A stretch of 9,540 bases of DNA from Winogradskyella sp. (GTDB taxonomy: Bacteria; Bacteroidota; Bacteroidia; Flavobacteriales; Flavobacteriaceae): the NCBI GenBank assembly GCA_030149115.1, contig JASBSE010000399.1, positions 1-9,540 of the forward strand. The letters are read 5' to 3'. Position 1 is the first letter of the stretch; each line of letters begins with the position of its first letter. The notes beneath the pieces were generated by a model. It did not search any database and had not been told where the DNA came from. It saw only the letters and a list, made by a program, of their open reading frames with translations. The position numbers and the translations under genes are program-made. This document shows positions 7,814-9,540 of this stretch, piece by piece.

Positions 7814-8611
7814 TTATTTAAGTCCACTCAACACTAAAACAGGTATAGTAGAACTATGAAAGTCCTTTTTCAGGATAATATTATCTTCCCATAGTTTTGA
7901 GAAAAAACCGCGTTTGCGTCTTACTACGCACAACACATCTGGACTGTGATTTTTATAATGCTCTAACACCGCTTGAAATGTTGTTGGGCTTTCTGCCTTA
8001 GTTGTATTAGTTACCATTGCTTTTAACTCATCATTCACCTCAAAATCTTCAGGATTATGGTATGATGTTTTCACCAATAACAAATTAAGAACGGCTTTAA
8101 ATTGGTTTTTGATGCTATGAATTGGTTGCAAAACACCTTTTCGCTTTATAACAACTGATTTCACTGCTAATAACATCTTTACAATAGGCTTATATACATA
8201 ACCTTCAGGAACAATTAAAGCTGGTATTTGTGTGCGCTTTATAATTTTTCCAGATGTTTTTCCTAAATAAACCTCATCTTTTATAGAATTGGTTCTGGGT
8301 TCCAAAATAATTAAATCCACATCCAAAGCATTACAAACCTTCTCTAAAGTATCTATTAACTTTCCTTTGAAAGTTTTAGCAATAACCTCAACTCCTCTCG
8401 TATTAATTGAAGCAATATGAGATTCTAAAAAAGCTTGAGATTCTCGTTCTAGTATATGGTCTACTTTTATCATTGTCCCAGCTTTAGTGTAAACATTATA
8501 TATTTGAACAACGTAAACTTTAGCACCGAAAGCTTGAGCAAAATCAACGGCATATTGTAAATGCGATTTTGCATTTTTTGAAGATCCAACAGGAACAAGT
8601 ATTGTTTTCAT
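7814..8611 (-). CDS. Universal stress protein, tandem UspA-like domains
   Basis: This is a 265-residue cytoplasmic protein with two UspA-like folds (about 1-137 and 145-265). I chose the ATG at 8611 because MKTILVPVGSS is the first Usp strand. The open frame continues upstream to 8698, but that part would run antisense into the acetyltransferase gene and resembles nothing. The first domain ends in LGKTSGKIIKRTQIPALIVP (116-135), related to the G-x-x-[GS] nucleotide-binding segment. The usual Asp of the VPxDxS motif is replaced by Gly9, so nucleotide binding may be altered. The second domain keeps only the closing helix-strand (KKDFHSSTIPVLVL) and looks degenerate. Two-domain Usps of this kind are frequent in Bacteroidota and tied to stress or stationary phase; the exact role is unknown. 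The stop is followed after 5 bases by a tRNA gene on the same strand. Confidence 0.88.
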   Translation of the reverse strand: MKTILVPVGSSKNAKSHLQYAVDFAQAFGAKVYVVQIYNVYTKAGTMIKVDHILERESQAFLESHIASINTRGVEVIAKTFKGKLIDTLEKVCNALDVDLIILEPRTNSIKDEVYLGKTSGKIIKRTQIPALIVPEGYVYKPIVKMLLAVKSVVIKRKGVLQPIHSIKNQFKAVLNLLLVKTSYHNPEDFEVNDELKAMVTNTTKAESPTTFQAVLEHYKNHSPDVLCVVRRKRGFFSKLWEDNIILKKDFHSSTIPVLVLSGLK

Positions 8612-8627
8612 TACAGTGAAATTTAAA

Positions 8628-8657
8628 CAAAAGTAAGCATAATTAATGATTCGAAAA
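8628..8657 (-). promoter_or_regulatory. Probable promoter of the universal stress protein gene
   Basis: On the - strand, TACTTTTG (8635-8628) matches the Bacteroidota -7 box TAnnTTTG. An imperfect -33 region (TTTTC, 8657-8653) lies about 17 bases upstream and falls inside the first codons of the divergent acetyltransferase gene. Transcription would start near 8621, leaving a leader of about 10 bases. The -7 box is good and the -33 weak. Confidence 0.5.
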
Positions 8658-9146
8658 GCAGTAAAAAAAGATATTGATGCCATCCTAAACATCACCAAAG
8701 CATGTGCAGCCTACATGATAGAATGCGGTATTTTTCAATGGAATGAACACTATCCTAACCGATTGGCTTTTGAAAATGACGTAGCCAGAAACGAACTTTT
8801 TGTTTTAGAAGTTGATAATGAAATCAAGGGTTGCATAGTGATTTCAACTCTTATGGATGAAGAATACCAACCTATTAAATGGTTGACAAAAAACGAAAAT
8901 AATGTTTGCATCCACCGATTGGCAGTACACCCAAGACTTCAAGGTAAAGGTTACGCACAACAGCTTATGAGTTTCGCCGAAAATTATGCCATAGAAAACA
9001 ACTATAGCTCTATAAGATTAGACACCTTTTCCCAGAACAAAAGAAACCAAAAGTTTTACGAACTTCGCGGCTACAAACGATTAGGAGATATTTATTTTCC
9101 AAAACAAAGTGAATTTCCTTTTCATTGTTATGAGCTAATACTTTGA
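8646..9146 (+). CDS. GNAT-family N-acetyltransferase
   Basis: This 166-residue cytoplasmic enzyme is expected to move an acetyl group from acetyl-CoA to an amine. It starts with MIRKAVKKDIDAI, the usual first strand and helix of the family. Motif A is VHPRLQGKGYAQQL (94-107), where R97-x-x-G100-x-G102 is the acetyl-CoA pyrophosphate loop. The C-terminal part, SIRLDTFSQNKRNQKFYELRGY (122-143), is the standard motif B with the FYELRGY segment that follows it. Length and order are complete. The substrate cannot be predicted. The ATG at 8646 is 34 bases from the divergent stress-protein start. The stop TGA overlaps the TTG start of the next gene (TTGA), which argues for co-transcription with the transporter. 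No clear + strand promoter is seen in the gap, so its promoter may lie within the stress-protein gene. Confidence 0.92.
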   Translation: MIRKAVKKDIDAILNITKACAAYMIECGIFQWNEHYPNRLAFENDVARNELFVLEVDNEIKGCIVISTLMDEEYQPIKWLTKNENNVCIHRLAVHPRLQGKGYAQQLMSFAENYAIENNYSSIRLDTFSQNKRNQKFYELRGYKRLGDIYFPKQSEFPFHCYELIL

Positions 9147-9540
9147 GTACAAAAATTACATTACAGCACATTAATAAACTTGCTATACCAGCTTTAATTT
9201 CTGGTGTGGCTGAACCTATTTTATCATTGACAGATGCCGCTATCATTGGTAATATGGATAAAAATGCTACAGTATCTTTGGCTGCTGTTGGTATTGTGGG
9301 TACTTTTTTTTCGATGCTTATTTGGGTTTTGGGTCAGACACGTAGTGCTATTTCTTCTATAGTATCACAATATCTCGGAGCAGGAAAAATTGACGAGGTA
9401 AAAAACCTGCCTGCGCAAGCCATTTTTATTATCACGTCGTTGAGCCTTATTATTATTGTGGTAACTTATCCTTTGGCTGCTCAGATATTTAAACTTTATA
9501 ATGCTTCAGAAGATATACTCAACTTTTGTGTAGACTATTA
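9143..9540 (+). CDS. MATE-family efflux transporter, DinF-like (N-terminal part, cut by window edge)
   Basis: The first 132 residues of an inner-membrane multidrug/toxin extrusion antiporter are present; the family is usually about 440-460 residues, so roughly 70% lies beyond the edge. The start must be the TTG at 9143. An in-frame stop lies at 9131-9133, and the first in-frame ATG (9254) would delete the conserved first helix. The sequence LAIPALISGVAEPILSLTD (13-31) is the MATE first-helix signature. Pro16 and Asp31 are 15 residues apart, as is the Pro/Asp cation-site pair of DinF-type MATE proteins (recalled as P26/D41 of PfMATE). Further helices lie at about 45-64 and 92-114, with QYLGAG (77-82) at the end of the second. 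The 4-base TTGA overlap with the acetyltransferase gene suggests translational coupling. Substrate unknown; Na+ or H+ driven. Confidence 0.88.
   Translation, partial: MSTKITLQHINKLAIPALISGVAEPILSLTDAAIIGNMDKNATVSLAAVGIVGTFFSMLIWVLGQTRSAISSIVSQYLGAGKIDEVKNLPAQAIFIITSLSLIIIVVTYPLAAQIFKLYNASEDILNFCVDY

Noticed and set aside
8612..8698. 29-codon upstream extension of the universal stress protein frame
   Set aside because: It crosses the divergent gene's start, and the Usp fold begins exactly at MKTILVPV; the extension is not part of the family.
9010..9246. Open frame of 78 codons on the - strand over the acetyltransferase end and transporter start
   Set aside because: It is antisense to two well-supported genes and shows no domain or coding-like composition.

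Overview
The window looks like an ordinary chromosomal stretch of a Bacteroidota genome, most likely a marine Flavobacteriaceae member. The base composition is AT-rich. Genes lack Shine-Dalgarno sequences, and several upstream regions carry TAnnTTTG-type -7 boxes of the Bacteroidota sigma factor. The protein families also fit: a TSP3-repeat OmpA, an AddB-like nuclease without Walker A, and a 7TMR-DISM hybrid kinase. The genus cannot be fixed from this sequence.

Left part (1-5182, + strand): a well-formed promoter drives an abundant-type OmpA-family outer-membrane protein (116-1510), closed by a strong hairpin terminator (1537-1566). Twelve bases after the terminator starts a two-gene operon. 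It encodes an AddB/RecB-type PD-(D/E)XK nuclease (1578-4343), probably a recombinational-repair subunit, and an alpha/beta hydrolase (4340-5182) coupled to it by an ATGA overlap.

Middle (5192-7546, - strand): a convergent gene, only 9 bases away, encodes a membrane hybrid histidine kinase. Its order is signal peptide, periplasmic 7TMR-DISM sensor domain, seven membrane helices, HisKA, HATPase and receiver. Its start is best placed at an ATG six codons inside the longest open frame. A short intergenic region (7547-7690) holds its possible promoter.

Right part (7691-9540): on the - strand, a tandem universal stress protein (7814-8611) is followed after 5 bases by a tRNA-Ala(GGC) (7735-7808) and a terminator (7690-7726), so the tRNA probably shares the stress-protein transcript. 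Diverging from it after 34 bases is a GNAT acetyltransferase (8646-9146). Its stop codon overlaps a TTG start of a MATE/DinF-type efflux transporter, which runs off the right edge (9143-9540).

I saw no mobile element, CRISPR array, phage gene or toxin-antitoxin pair, and no convincing undescribed system. The points worth a second look are the promoter-terminator arrangement before the nuclease, the nuclease's missing metal-cluster and Walker A residues, the tRNA in the stress-protein 3' region, and the TTG-initiated transporter.
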